The position numbers were made by a program, and so were the translations under genes. From contig NC_091341.1 of the NCBI RefSeq assembly GCF_038502225.1, positions 4,870,139 through 4,934,138 of the forward strand: a stretch of 64,000 bases of DNA. Reading direction: 5' to 3'. How positions within the stretch are numbered: position 1 is the stretch's first letter; the number at the start of each line of letters is the position of its first letter. The notes under the pieces were generated by a model that did not search any database, had not been told where the DNA came from, and saw nothing but the letters and a program-made list of their open reading frames with translations. This document shows, in pieces, positions 8,871 to 20,125 of the stretch. The DNA is from Cherax quadricarinatus (taxonomy: Eukaryota > Arthropoda > Malacostraca > Decapoda > Parastacidae).

Positions 8871-8874
<4 letters not shown>

Positions 8875-9259
8875 GTGCCGAATAGGCAGAACTTGCAATC
8901 TTGGCTTAAATAGCAACGCTCATCTTGCCATATAGGACAAGTGAAAATTTGTGTATGCAGTAATTTCGCCAAAATCATTCTGAAACTAACGAAAAAAATA
9001 TATTTCACTGTGTTTGTTTAGTATTAAATTATTGTAAACAAATCTAAAATATATTTAGTTGGGTTAGGCTAAAATAAATTGCGCTTGTTATAATAAGGTT
9101 AGGTAAGTTTTCTAAGTTCCTTTCGGTGCAAAATTATAAATTTTTACATCAACATTAATGAAAAATATATATCTTTAAACGTATAAGAGAAAATTTTAGA
9201 AAGCACTTAATTTTAAATGAGTTCTTGCTAATTGACCAGTTTTACGTATTCGGCACGAC

Positions 9260-9260
<1 letters not shown>
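8871..9260 (-). mobile_element. MITE, full length (390 bp), minus orientation
   Basis: Terminal repeats TGTCGTGCCGAATA (8871-8884) and TATTCGGCACGACA (9247-9260) are perfect and identical to those of the copy at 1726-2112. It is bounded by TA runs on both sides. It has no coding capacity. Confidence 0.88.
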
Positions 9261-9331
<71 letters not shown>

Positions 9332-9340
9332 ATATATATG
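9261..9340. repeat. (TA)n microsatellite
   Basis: TA run right of the full-length MITE, with one register slip. Confidence 0.95.
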
Positions 9341-9397
9341 TGCATGCAATAAGATCATAGTAAACGGGTTGTTTTTGTTGTTGTTGTTGTTGTTGTA

Positions 9398-9760
9398 GTA
9401 GATTCGCCGGTATAATCGTCCGGCCCGGGCCTTTTCCAAGAGGTGGCCCAGCCTTTGCCCCCCTGTCGTGGGAGTTTCTCAGACTAATGTCTGCCATGGG
9501 AGGAGGTACAAGTATCTCCTCATCTTCTGGGACTAGTTGTCCCCAGGCCTAGCCCCATTCCCCGCCTACACGGGGCTCGGAAGGAGGAGGTAGGCACCTT
9601 GGAGTGCCTCAAACCCCGCCCACACTGGGCTCGAAGGGTGTGACAGCTGCATAGCAGCAGACGATGTCAGGAGGTGCAAAAGCAGCAAGCACTACAGGAT
9701 CCTTTTGGAGCCACACCCCGGCTTTGGGCAAACGCCCGAGCGCTGGGGAAACTCAAGAAT
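9398..9760 (+). repeat. GC-rich interspersed repeat, copy 1
   Basis: Starts ATTCGCCGGTA and contains CCATGGGAGGAGGTACAA, CCCCAGGCCTAGCC and ACACGGGGCTCG. The same blocks in the same order occur at 16082-16345. A GTT/GTA trinucleotide run precedes it (9371-9399). No open frame of note, class unknown. Confidence 0.7.
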
Positions 9761-10019
9761 GACTCTTGTTGTGTGTGTTGCTACTACTACTACACTTGTC
9801 CTTGCACACTCTCAGTACACAATTGATATCACAATATGCAGTACAACCACTGAAAAAAAAAAGTTAACTTTCAAGCGTATTCATGATTTCTTACATTATC
9901 AGGTAACTAAAAAATTGAAGATCAGCATTTGCATGAAGGGGCAGGAGTACTAAAGACTGACAAAAAACATGCATAGTTAATTTGAATTAAATAAAATAGG
10001 ATACAATAAAATATAAGTT
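9761..10019. other. Unassigned AT-rich stretch
   Basis: I see nothing recognisable here apart from a short ACT run (9781-9793) and A-tracts. Confidence 0.5.
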
Positions 10020-11260
10020 ATATGGCAATAAGTCTATTGAATATACCGGAAAATTGTATAGCAATCAGTGAAAGGATTAAGGGTATAGCAGAAAGTAGGT
10101 CTGCAGAGGAACAAGAAGGTTCTAGGAAGGGTAAGAAATGTGTGAACCGAATACAGTGCACCATGTATATGAGCAACACTTAAAAAATGTAAGGAACTTT
10201 TGTTGCATTTATGGATTTAGAACAGGCATATAAAGAGTAGACAGCGAAGCAACGTGGCAAGTCTTCCAAATGTTTGGAACAGGTGGCTAAAATTTTTATA
10301 CTTAAGGTTGGAAAAGAAATGAAAGATGGGGTGTTGGGAGCGATGTAGGGAGTGGGAGGGAAGAGTCAGTTGCTTTTTGCTGATGACACGGTTCTTTTGG
10401 AAGATTTTGAAGAGAAACTGCAAAGGTCAGTGGATGAATCTAGAGGGGAATGTCTAACAAGGAAATAAAAATATAAGCACACAAAGAGCAATGTAATGAG
10501 ATGAAATTAAAACCTAAGAAACGAAAGATTGGATGGAGAATGGAAGAGGTAAATGCATTCAGATATTTTGTAGTGGACTTGTCGGCATATGGACTGAAGA
10601 GGGGAAAAAGATGAGATGTACATCGAAAGCTAATGGAAAATGTACCAAATCAAAGTGGTACCAAACCTGTTAAATGGCTGTAAGACGCAGATTTTAAATG
10701 TTATAACGAGAAGGCTTGAGATGTGTTTGAGGACAATGTGTGGAGTGAATATTATGCAGAGAATTCAACGCTTGGAAATTAGAAAAGGAAGTGAGGTTAC
10801 CAAACGTATTCTTCATTGGACATTTAGAGAGAAAAAGAGAAAAGTGGGACGACAACGTGGGTGTCTAAATTTAGCGTGGATGGATGGAAGGAGGGGTAGA
10901 GGTTCGTCTCAGGAAAGGTTGGAAGGCAGGGGTAAAAGAGGTTTTAAGTGATATGAGCTTAGGCACCTAGCAGGCTTGTATCAACGTGTTAGTATTGAAG
11001 GCAAGTAGTTTTTATGCTGTTTGGAGTATGAGTAACGTAATTTTTATGAAGGGATTCACTTAAATTGGTAAGCCGGATTCGAGTTCTGAATGACGGTAGT
11101 GGTGCCTTCTGAGGAAGTGAAGGGGAAATTACAGTTTTGGAGATCATCTGAAATGTGATGTCAGTACGGTTCTGGCAATCCAGTGATTGAACGAATAGCA
11201 GCGAAAGCTTTCTCTTGTGTTTCGGGTCACCCTACCTAGGTGGGAGACGGCTGGAGTGTT
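10020..11260 (+). pseudogene. Decayed RTE-like LINE
   Basis: Broken frames follow the order of the minus-strand RTE copy: GISLLNIP and ISERIKG (about 10029-10085), MDLEQAYK (about 10210), FADDTVLLED (about 10377-10410), the C-terminal MCGVNIMQRI block (10736-10765) and RRGRGSSQERL (10890-10925). The 3' UTR follows with the terminal hairpin (GTCACCCTACCTAGGTGGGA, 11225-11244). Many stops and indels make it an old copy. Confidence 0.8.
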
Positions 11261-11311
11261 CATATATTTACATCACATGTATGTGCGACCTAGCGTGTGT
11301 GTGTGTACTAG

Positions 11312-11455
11312 CCTAATTGTGGTTGCAGGGGTCGATTCACAGCTCCTGACCCCGCCTCTTCACTGGTCGCTACTAGGTCCACTCTCTCCGTGCTCCATGA
11401 GCTTTATCATACCTCTTCTTAAAGCTATGTGTGTATCCTGCCTCCACTACAGTGT
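11312..11455 (-). mobile_element. CR1-like LINE family 2, 3' end fragment
   Basis: Matches the 3' end of the elements at 28916-29796 and 45738-46879, including CCCCGCCTCTTCACTGGTCG and GCCTCCACTAC. Only about 140 bp is present. It starts next to a GT run as the other copies do. Confidence 0.75.
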
Positions 11456-11599
11456 GAGTGTGTATGTGTGTTATTGTTGTTGCATGCAGTGAGAGGAGAG
11501 ATACATATAAGGAAGCACAAAGTTTCTAGAATGACACAGGAGTACACACTAACCTCACTCAGCAAGATGAGACCTTCCCAAGCAATCCTGATCCAACCC

Positions 11600-12006
11600 A
11601 TCAAGACAAGTACATACAACAAGACCAAACACAAGCAGATACTCCAACGAGAAAAACAATTATATACAATAGGACTAAACACGAACATATACAAGAGGAC
11701 CAAGCACAAGTATATACAAAAGAACAAAGAACAAGTATATATAAAAGGACAAAAACCAAGTATTTAAAAGAGGATCAAGAACAAGTAACCACAAATATAT
11801 ACAAGAGGACCAAGCACAAGTATGTACAAGAGGACCAAGCACAAGTATGTACAAGAGGACCAAGCACAAGTACGTACAAGAGGACCAAGCACAAGTATGT
11901 ACAAGAGGACCAAGCACAAGTACGTACAAGAGGACCAAGCACATGTACAAGAGGACCAAGCACAAGTATGTACAAGAGGACCAAGCACAAGTATGTACAA
12001 GAAGAA
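11600..12006. repeat. 25-bp minisatellite
   Basis: Unit AAGAGGACCAAGCACAAGTA plus five bases. It is clean at about 11800-12000 (8-9 units) and increasingly decayed towards 11600. Open frames on both strands here are repeat artefacts. Confidence 0.9.
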
Positions 12007-12117
12007 GAAACATTCATCAAGATTGGCAGGTCAAACTTCGGTCCCAAAAGCATTCTACTAATGCTTTCTTTATTGCGTTAGTTCCGTGCACGACCGCCCT
12101 TACCTGGCTGGCTTCCC

Positions 12118-12283
12118 CAGCCCCACTCTCACAGCCCCACTCTCACAGCCCCACTCTCACAGCCCCACTCTCACAGCCCCACTCTCACAGCCCCACTCTC
12201 ACAGCCCCACTCTCACAGCCCCCACTCTCACAGCCCCCACTCTCACAGCCTCCACTCTCACAGCCCCACTCTCACAGCCCCCA
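12118..12283. repeat. 14-bp minisatellite
   Basis: About 11 copies of CAGCCCCACTCTCA with occasional extra C. Not coding. Confidence 0.92.
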
Positions 12284-12285
12284 AA

Positions 12286-12487
12286 GAACCTTAGGAAACT
12301 TACTTAACCTTATTATACCAAGCTCAATTTAATTTAGCGTAATCCAACTAAATATATTTTAGATAAGTTTACAATAATTTAATAAAAAAAAATAATGAAA
12401 TATATTTTTCTCGTCAGGTTCAGAATGATTTTTGCGAAATTACTGCATACACAAATTTTCGCTTGCCTTATTCGGCAAGAAGAGCGT
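12286..12487 (+). mobile_element. MITE, 5'-truncated and 3'-truncated copy
   Basis: Interior of the TGTCGTGCCGAATA element from AAGAACCTTAG to the TATTCGGCAAGAAGAGCG region. It then passes into a GT run (12488-12507). Both terminal repeats are missing. Confidence 0.75.
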
Positions 12488-12499
12488 CTGTGTGTGTGT

Positions 12500-12835
12500 G
12501 TGTGTGTACATACACACTGTATACTACTCTCAGAAAAATTAGATAAAAAAACAAATTCCGAAATCATGAAAAGTTCAGTAAAACATCTTTAGGGAGGAAA
12601 GAAATTTACAGGTGAATTAAAAGGGAAAAAAGTCACCTTATGGACTAACATTTTCCTATTAAAAACAAGCGTGAAGAAAGAGTTAAGAACAGCTGAACGT
12701 GACTTTGAGAGTTAACTTACTACTATATCGAAGCCATATCCCAGAAAATTGTTTCAAATGTACAGGACAGAAAAAGAAATAGGTAAGAGAAGTAGGCCTA
12801 CACGTAACTAGTTTTGGACATCTTACTGGTAATGG
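12500..12835. other. Unassigned stretch
   Basis: AT-rich DNA with a short GT run at its left end. No recognisable gene or repeat. Confidence 0.5.
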
Positions 12836-12839
12836 GCAG

Positions 12840-13060
12840 GAAATGTGCTCTGATTTTTAAGCATTTCCTGTCGTTAAATGAGACACTTGCGCAACATATG
12901 GGCATCTTTATTCTGGAAATTTTTTACCACTGGCTTCTTCGGTCCAACGCAGAAAAAGGTGGAGGGTGAGGAGGAATTTGAGGTAATCAGTCCCTAAGCC
13001 TGGAGTCGATGTGTTCAACCCATCACTGATGCACTGAACATATGACGACACATTTCCTGT
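12840..13060 (-). mobile_element. Penelope-like element terminus, decayed (hammerhead-like motif degenerate)
   Basis: On the minus strand the order is a CTGATGA-like core mutated to CCGAAGA, an AAGCCAGTGG arm, a mutated GAAA...TTTCC, then AATAAAGATGCCC and TTGCGCAAGTGTC. This parallels the intact arrangement at 24288-24324 and its flank. Several core bases are changed, so activity is not expected. Confidence 0.5.
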
Positions 13061-13194
13061 CGTTCGTCCCACAACAGAACACAAATATCCCCGCAATTAT
13101 TAATTACAGTCGGCCAGAAACAAAAATTTTATCAACGTGACAGTTACTAGAGACGTGCAACACAATATTTACTCAAGCCCCAACGAAATGTTTT

Positions 13195-13330
13195 GAAGGG
13201 AACTTAGTGCAAGGTAACTAACTTGTTCAAGGAAACTTAGTACAAGGAAATTAACTTGTTCAAGAGAGCTTAGTACAAGGAAATTAATTTGTTCAAGAGA
13301 ACTTAGTACAAGGTAACTAACTTGTTCAAT
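13195..13330. repeat. 34-bp tandem repeat, 4 copies
   Basis: Unit contains ACTTAGTACAAGG(T/A)AA and TTAACTTGTTCAAG. The last copy runs into the LINE remnant. Confidence 0.85.
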
Positions 13331-13845
13331 GTATACCTCCAAACTGGCATCATGTTGGAGACGTGGAAGATACCTCCTACTGTAATTCCTATCACTGACT
13401 CGGGAAATATTATGGCATCAAATTACTGCTCATTAAGCCTGACCTCAACGGTAGAAAAATTATTAAACTCAATTATAGATGATATAATGAGAGCCAACCT
13501 TAATGAGTACAATTTAATTATTGAGGTTCTAAACAGATTCACAGGGGCTTTCTACCCTGAGATATTCACTGAACTCTTTCAGTAATGCATTTCAGCAGTT
13601 CATTCAGGTATAGAACACAGTGTTATTTAGTTGAATTTCAGTAAGACTTTTGATAGGGTTCCACATAAAAGAATGTTAAAGGAAGTGGCAGCACATGGTA
13701 TTGGAGGAAAATTTTTTCATGGACTAAGATATGGCTAATAAAATGCAAAGAGTTAACTTGAATAAGTTGAAAACAGACTTGGGGCCAGACACAAGTGACA
13801 TTCCATATGGATCAGTTTAACACCATTTGTTAATAATATTTACTA
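13322..13845 (+). pseudogene. Decayed CR1-like LINE RT fragment (family 1)
   Basis: The blocks FNVYLQTGIM, PTVIPITDSGN, SNYCSLSLTSTVEKLLNSII and, frameshifted, NFSKTFDRVPHKRM align in order with the RT of the CR1 element at 18669-20060. The catalytic FADD is not reached. Stops and indels show an old copy. Confidence 0.75.
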
Positions 13846-14127
13846 CAGGTACATATACAAGGTATACAGTCCTAGCTGACATTAATGATATACTATATAG
13901 AAAGCCCCTTGTTATGCAGAGCATTTCGGGCAAATTAGGTCAGTTTTGTCCCAGGATGCGACCCACACCAGTCGACTAACACCCAAGTACCCATTTTACT
14001 TATGGGACAACATAGACAACCTGCTTAAGGAAACACGTCCAATGCTTCCACCTCTTCGCCTGGAATCGAACCCGGACCATCACCGTGTGAAGCGAGAGGT
14101 TTCGCCACCAGGCCAGAAGGCACCGTA
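13843..14127 (-). mobile_element. tRNA-derived SINE, minus strand
   Basis: On the minus strand an A box TGGCCTGGTGG (14105-14115) and a B box GGTTCGATTCC (14062-14072) stand 32 bases apart. A body of about 190 bp follows (GTCGACTGGTGTGGGTCGCA and GCTAGGACTGTATACC). The tRNA-like head and unrelated body make a SINE rather than a tRNA gene. It differs from the palindromic SINEs, being a single unit. Confidence 0.8.
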
Positions 14128-14129
14128 TT

Positions 14130-15635
14130 AACAGTTATGGCATAAAACGACATTTGCCCCATTTTCGGTGGCAATCATCCACACTGTATCAGTGACTCAT
14201 AACAATAATAAATCTGAAAATAAACACTGGGCTACCAACAGTTCCAGGTTCATCTCCCATGACTGTTGAGCTGGTTTCTTTTTTATGGAAAATTTTTACT
14301 GTGTAAACGGAATAGCCAGGAGACGGTTTCGGTCATATCACCAAACGTTCCACGGAGTATATCGCCATTAGACTAAAAACCTGCATTAGAAGAAATTTTC
14401 CTATTTGTCCTGACAAACAAAATACCCCAACTACGTCAGCAGTGTGCTTCTTCTGGGGTGAGGGATGAAGGGAAGGTAACCGGGAGGAAGTGTGGGGAAG
14501 GAGGGAAGTTAACAGGGAGGGGAAGGAGGGAAGCAAAACTGGGAGGCGGATATTCCTAGTGTAGTTAGCTCACAACTTCCCTCCTTAACACCACATTATA
14601 CTCAGAAAATTACCGAGATGCACTTATCAAGTTAGCGTCTTGCTGTGGCTGAGGCGGGGAGGCGGGTCATCAGCAATATTGCTCCCTGGCTGCAATGTTG
14701 AACAGGTAAACAATACTCTCGCCACACACACATTCTCCCAGATATCCAAGATATCGAGAATATATTCAAACATAGCACATGACTGCAATATTGAATCGCT
14801 TACAGTACAATATTTCCAGCAAGCACAAAAAATTGGGCTCCCTTGACGTTCATGGCAATGAACATGTAGGTAGACTCGGCAGCTCGTTCTGGAGTTCATG
14901 ACTTACCACTTTCCCAGAGGTAGATCCTATTCTGGGACTGTTTGTACTCTCACCGAGAGTACAGATGGTGTCAGCGTTGGCTGCTTAGTGACCAACAGGC
15001 TGTTTGCCACCAGACAGCAATTAAAGTCTCTGGTTATCTTCACCTCATGCAGAGACGTTTGGCACCTTCCGCTGATGACTTCCTGGACGTACTATCACTT
15101 TATTAAGGGTCTGAAGCCGACCAGAAGAGGCGTTATTCAGTTATTACACGTAATAAAATTAGCAATTTTAAACTCATACCTTAAAGTGAAATCAAATTCT
15201 TCTTTTAATAAAGCCCACTAACCGGGAAAATTTTAAGTCTCTCAATAATTGCATTGAATCCAAGGATTCCATATTTTGTTAACAATTTTCGTATAAATTT
15301 ACATGTATTCAGTCTATACTTATAAGGTGTCTTCATTCTGATCAGTGATAATATTTTGAAGCTGATACGACAAGGCACTTCTTCTCTAATAAAAATCAAT
15401 ATTACTATTCAATGAAACTATCAAATTGACACATATAAAGTTCAATGACAACATTAACTTTGCGTTCTAGAAAATACACAAACGTTGAAAATTTGAAGCC
15501 GATCAGAAGAGGCGTTCTCCAGTTATCACAAGTACTCCAAAGATTCTGAGTTTAAAATAAATAGTGTAATGGCAAACTTGGCAGCACGAGACTAAAATAT
15601 CTTAACCACTAAATAACGAAGCTATTGTAAAGAAG
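14130..15635. other. Unassigned stretch with three copies of a short GAAGCCGA motif
   Basis: No gene recognised. A GGAAGG-rich tract lies at 14460-14540. The motif TTTGAAGCCGATCAGAAGAG or a close variant occurs near 15110, 15355 and 15492, each followed by a TTATCAC-like end. Related copies lie near 16870 and 39.9-41.2 kb. Confidence 0.5.
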
Positions 15636-15720
15636 TTCGTGACTCTATAAAGCCCACTACATGGGCGAAACGTTGTCAATGAAGGATCACATTATACTGC
15701 TTAAGTGTTTATATTTCCAA
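15636..15720 (+). mobile_element. Penelope-like terminus fragment with degenerate hammerhead-like core
   Basis: AAGCCCACTACATGGGCGAA forms a 4-bp stem (GCCC/GGGC) and is followed by ACGT. The upstream CTGATGA is degenerate (CTCTATA). This is the same arrangement as at 24288-24324. Confidence 0.5.
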
Positions 15721-15736
15721 TATATATTTATTTTAT

Positions 15737-15995
15737 TTTTTTTTTTATTATCACACCGGCCGATTCCCACCAAGGCAGGGTGGCCCGAAAAAGAAAAACT
15801 TTCACCATCATTCACTCCATCACTGTCTTGCCAGAAGGGTGCTTTACACTACAGTTTTTAAACTGCAACATTAACACCCCTCCTTCAGAGTGCAGGCACT
15901 GTACTTCCCATCTCCAGGACTCAAGTCCGGCCTGCCGGTTTCCCTGAATCCCTTCATAAATGTTACTTTGCTCACACTCCAACAGCACGTCAAGT

Positions 15996-15996
<1 letters not shown>
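15737..15996 (-). mobile_element. RTE-like LINE, 3' UTR only
   Basis: This copy contains the complete 3' UTR of the RTE family and begins at the base where the coding region ends (TTGACGTGCTG in the copy at 534). It is about 97% identical by eye to 534-789. It ends in an A/T-rich tail on one side and abuts a TA run on the other. Confidence 0.85.

Positions 15997-16082
<86 letters not shown>
15997..16082. repeat. (TA)n microsatellite
   Basis: Pure TA run between the RTE 3' UTR copy and the GC-rich repeat. Confidence 0.95.
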
Positions 16083-16085
<3 letters not shown>

Positions 16086-16345
16086 GCCGGTACTCTTCCG
16101 GCCCGGGTCTTGTCCCAGTAGTGGTGACCCGGCCTTGGCTCCCTATCTGGGGAATATCTCTAGACCTAAGTCCCCCATGGGAGGAGGTACAATACCCCCT
16201 CATCTTTGAGACCAACTGTCCCCAGGCCTAGCCACAGTCCCCGCCCTCACGGGGCTCGTAGGGAGAAGCTAGGCCTCTGGTCTGCCATCTGCCTCGTCCC
16301 AAAGGGGCTCGTGGGGATGGCAGTCTTATGAGCTGCAGGTGATAG
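16082..16345 (+). repeat. GC-rich interspersed repeat, copy 2
   Basis: Same ordered blocks as 9398-9760 (ATTCGCCGGTA, CCATGGGAGGAGGTACAA, CCCCAGGCCTAGCC, CACGGGGCTCG). It is shorter at the 3' side. Just downstream a CACCTGTTCATGCCTTGCTA-like unit repeats about three times (16345-16405). Confidence 0.7.
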
Positions 16346-16405
16346 CAAGTTCATGCCTTATCACCTGTTCATGCCTTGCTATCACCTGTTTATGCCTTGC
16401 TATCA

Positions 16406-17249
16406 CCGTAGGAATCCTGAAGATTCCTAAGGTATTTACCTTTTGGGGTCTTAAGAGTCTTGAAAGAATCTTAATAGGAAATGCTGAATGTCCACTCGGA
16501 AGAGTCGTGAAGACCCTCCTTTTCAATACGTAAAAAATGCTTAGGAGCTATAATGTAAGGAATGTGCAGTGTGTGATGGCCTAAATGAACAAAATATATT
16601 TAACCTGATTAAACGGTAATAAAAATTTTATATTATTTTACAAATAAAATAGTCAGATGAGCATCTACGAGGACCTACATATTTTAATTTAATTTTCTGC
16701 TGTCGTCGACTTACGAGGCAACTTTTTTAAACGTTGTAAACTAAGCCGCTGAGGATCTGAACCCATTCCAGGATGCTAGGAATGGTTAGTACAACTTTTG
16801 TCATAGGACACCGACACATACCAATTGTTGAAAGAACCTTGGCCTAGTTACCGTACACCTGCGTTGAAAATCTGAAGCCAATTGGATGAGGTGTTCTCGT
16901 GTTATGAGCGAAATGAAAGAAAAAAATTCTGGCAACCACTTAAAAGGTCCCTCTTTGAAGATACATAATAACCAGATGTATATCAGTAGCTGATTGATCC
17001 GAGAAACATATCCCCGTATTTCACAAGCCCAATCTCCTCTACCTCAATAAATGCAAATAGAATTGTAGGTGACGGTCATATAAATGCAATGCAACAAAAT
17101 ACGAAAGTATGTATACATGTGTGTATGTTTGTATGAATTTCTGTACATATGAGCACTTTTACATTAATACATGTGTGTATCTGAGCGCGTATAAATGCAT
17201 AGGTACATTTGTGCATTCACATTCACAGATGCGTGTGCAGATGCTTAAA
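16406..17249. other. Unassigned stretch
   Basis: No recognisable gene. One GAAGCCAATTGGATGAGG motif (near 16870) belongs to the dispersed short motif family also found at 15.1-15.5 and 39.9-41.2 kb. Confidence 0.5.
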
Positions 17250-17334
17250 CACACACACACACAAACACGCAGGCGCGCACACACACACACACAAACACGC
17301 AGGCACACACACACAAACACGCAGGCACACACAC

Positions 17335-17396
<62 letters not shown>
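17250..17396. repeat. (CA)n microsatellite with CACGCAGG interruptions
   Basis: CA repeat, pure at 17345-17394. Frames on both strands are artefacts. Confidence 0.95.
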
Positions 17397-17398
<2 letters not shown>

Positions 17399-17490
17399 CC
17401 GAGTCGTCTAGACAGCGTCCCGAGAATCTAGCTAAACTCTTGACGCCTTAGACAACTACGGCACTACGCCACGTTAAATAGCGGCGTAGT
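17397..17490 (-). mobile_element. tRNA-like SINE head, family C (fragment)
   Basis: On the minus strand GTGGCGTAGTGCC resembles an A box region, followed by GTCTAAGGCGTCAAGAG and TTTAGCTAG. A related unit lies at 36575-36660. The B box is cut off by the CA run. Confidence 0.5.
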
Positions 17491-17576
17491 TTTGCGACTT
17501 ACAATAAAATTTCAAATTTGCATCTACTTGTACTAAACTCATGGGATATCATCCTTCCTATAGAATATATCGTTAC

Positions 17577-17893
17577 TCACGAAATCGTAATGACACGATT
17601 GCAAACAAACCGTACCACGGGCGGGGATAAAACACGCGATCAGAGAGTCTCATGTTAACAGCTTTGAGGGGACTTGAGCTAGAGTTCGTCACGGCCACGC
17701 TAGCTGGAGATTCGTCTGTAAAAACTTGCATTTGTGGTCACAGTGGTGCCTATGCTGACCTTCCTATGGTGTAGAAATATACCTAGTTGGACGAATCTTA
17801 TTGTGGCTAGCTGGTCCAGTGGCTAACGCGACGGCCTGGAGTTTTGAGACTCTCTGACCGCGGGTTCTATCCCCGCCCGTGGCATGGTTTGAA
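17577..17893. mobile_element. Palindromic tRNA-derived SINE, family A, copy with divergent left arm
   Basis: The left end TCACGAAATCGTAATGACAC matches the right end of 39477-39898 in reverse. The right arm (17770-17893) has A box TGGTCCAGTGG and a B box variant GGTTCTATCCC. The left arm is partly rearranged, and the central part includes GGCCACGCTAGC and CACAGTGGTGCC, shared with 39477-39898. Confidence 0.75.
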
Positions 17894-17959
17894 TATATCG
17901 TCATTATTTTGAAGCATATCTGGAGAACATTCTTCATAAAAATAAATATCACTATTTAT

Positions 17960-18488
17960 TAATAACAAAAATAGGCACAATACCGTGACTGGAACGATAC
18001 ACAAAGTCACACTAACCAGATCAGATCAGATCGGACTCACAGGTAAGGACCCACGAGGGGCGAGGGGCAAGTGGGGACAGTGCGAAGAATAGACGGTGAG
18101 AGGAATGTCTTGAGTCGAAGAGAGAAGAGTCAGGACTAGACCCAACTGCTAAGCCTGAATAACAATGACGATAGACGATGTAGAGACAACAGGAACTCTG
18201 CGGTGCTGACTGCAACTTGCTGGATGGAAGATTGCTGCTTCTTGATGGTGATTGGTGGCTGCAGGCGACAAGGGAGGAGCTCAACGTTGATTGGTCATTT
18301 CATAATGGCTTGGTGGTTATTTGGAATTGTGGCGTTTTTGAAGTAATTGTCCGTGGTGAGTGCTGTTCCATTTTTAAGACGTTTAAATCGTTGGAGAGGA
18401 ATTATCATGAGACGAGTTAACAAGTGTCGATGTCGAGGGTCTTCGATGCATTGTTCAGCATGCTTTATAAGTTGTGAAAGTTCAGTTT
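17960..18488. other. Unassigned stretch
   Basis: Contains CACAATACCGTGACTG (also near 25.89 kb and, reversed, near 31.04 kb, next to CGAAACGT hairpins) and a short AGATC run at 18017-18033. No gene recognised. Confidence 0.5.
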
Positions 18489-18668
18489 TAGAACATAAGA
18501 ACATAAGAACGAAGGAACACTGCAGAAGGCCTACTGGCCCATGCGAGGGAACAGGTCCAAGTCTCCTACCGGCTTAAGCCAATGCACCCAACCTAGACAG
18601 GTCAGGTCACACTGACTTAAGGGAGGAACACGGCAACCGACCTGTCAGCACAAGCTATCAGGTCTAAC

Positions 18669-20125
18669 TCACACCCACCCACATCTACTCATGTATTTAT
18701 CCAACCTATTTTTAAAGCTACACAACGTTCTGGCCTCTATAACGGTACTTGGGAGTTTGTTCCACTCATCCACAACTCTATTACCAAACCAGTACTTTCC
18801 TATATCCTTCCTGAATCTGAATTTTTCCAACTTAAAACCATTGCTGCGAGTCCTGTCTAGGCTAGATATTTTCAGCACACTATTTACATCCCCTTTATTT
18901 ATTCCTGTCTTCCACTTATACACCTCAATCATATCCCCCCTAATTCTACGTCTTTCTAGAGAGTGCAGTTTCAGGGCCCTCAGTCTATCCTCATAGGGAA
19001 GGTTTCTGATACATGGGATCATCTTTGTCATCCTCCTTTGTACATTTTCCAGAGAATTTATATCCATTCTGTAATACGGTGACCAAAACTGTGCAGCATA
19101 ATCTAAATGAGGCCTAACCAAGGATGTATAGAGTTGAAGAACAACCTGAGGACTCCTATTATTTATGCTTCTTGATATGAAGCCAAGGATTCTATTAGCT
19201 TTATTGCGAACACTTATGCACTGTTGTCTTGGTTTCAGATTACTGCTAACCAGAACTCCTAAATCTTTTTCGCAATCCGTAATATTAAGATCTACATTAT
19301 TTAGTTTATATGTGGCATGGTTATTGTCCTGTCCAACATTTAGAACTTTGCATTTGTCTATATTAAACTGCATCTGCCACTTCTCCGACCACTGCATCAG
19401 TCTATTCAAATCTTCCTGGAGTGCTCGAATGTCCTCGTCAGAATGAATTCGACGGCCTATTTTGGTGTCATCGGCAAACTTGCCGATGTCGCTCTTTATG
19501 CCCTCATCTATGTCGTTTATGTAGATTGTGAACAGCAGGGGGCCCAACACTGACCCCTGTGGAACACCGCTTGTGACGCTACCCCACTCTGATTTCTCCC
19601 CATTTATGCAAACTCTCTGCTGCCTATTTGTCAACCATGCCTCTATCCAGGAAAAAATTTCTCCTCCTATTCCATGTGCTTTAATTTTCCTCAATAGTCT
19701 CTGATGTGGGACCCTGTCAAAAGCCTTACTGAAGTCCATATACACAATATCATATTCATTACCATGATCTACCTCCTCAAATACCTTAGTGAAAAAAGTT
19801 AATAAATTCGTAAGGCAGGAATGCCCCTTTGTAAAACCATGCTGAGATTCGTTGATTAATTTATGCTTTTCAAGGTGGCTACGAACTGCCTCGGCAATTA
19901 TTGATTCCATAAATTTTCCCACTATGGAGGTTAGGCTTATTGGTCTATAGTTCGAAGCTAAGGACCTGTCACCTGTTTTGAAAATAGGTATCACATTTGC
20001 CATTTTCCACTTATCTGGCACCATGCCAGTTTGTAGTGATATGTTGAAAAGATTAGCCAAAGGTGTGCTAAGCTCCTCTTTACATTCCTTTAGAACCCTG
20101 GGGATTTGTTAGGTTTTAATTTATC
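18669..20125 (-). pseudogene. CR1-like ORF2, reverse transcriptase and C-terminal part
   Basis: 463 open residues from 20060; homologous text begins in the same frame a little upstream (RVLKECKEELSTPLANLF). Blocks are SNYRPISLTSIVGKFMESII, motif A YMDFSKAFDRVP (D109), motif B SGVPQGSVLGPLLFTIYIND, catalytic FADD (195-198, 19467-19478), then LGVLVSSNLK and the C-terminal YAAQFWSPYY and VVDEWNKLP regions. GVPQGSVLGPLLF is the CR1/jockey-type motif B. All RT catalytic aspartates are intact. The protein would copy element RNA at the nicked target. Only the upstream junction is damaged, by a deletion removing the PDG-type block and shifting frame. Confidence 0.9.

Noticed and set aside
11425..12060. 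Repeat-rich proteins overlapping on both strands
   Set aside because: 25-bp minisatellite artefact.
14655..14675. TCATCAG as a hammerhead core
   Set aside because: No GAAA partner or stem II in the expected position.
18020..18580. Small host exons in the ORF-rich stretch 18.0-18.6 kb
   Set aside because: Short frames without domain, splice pattern or codon bias; the right part is the CR1 3' UTR.
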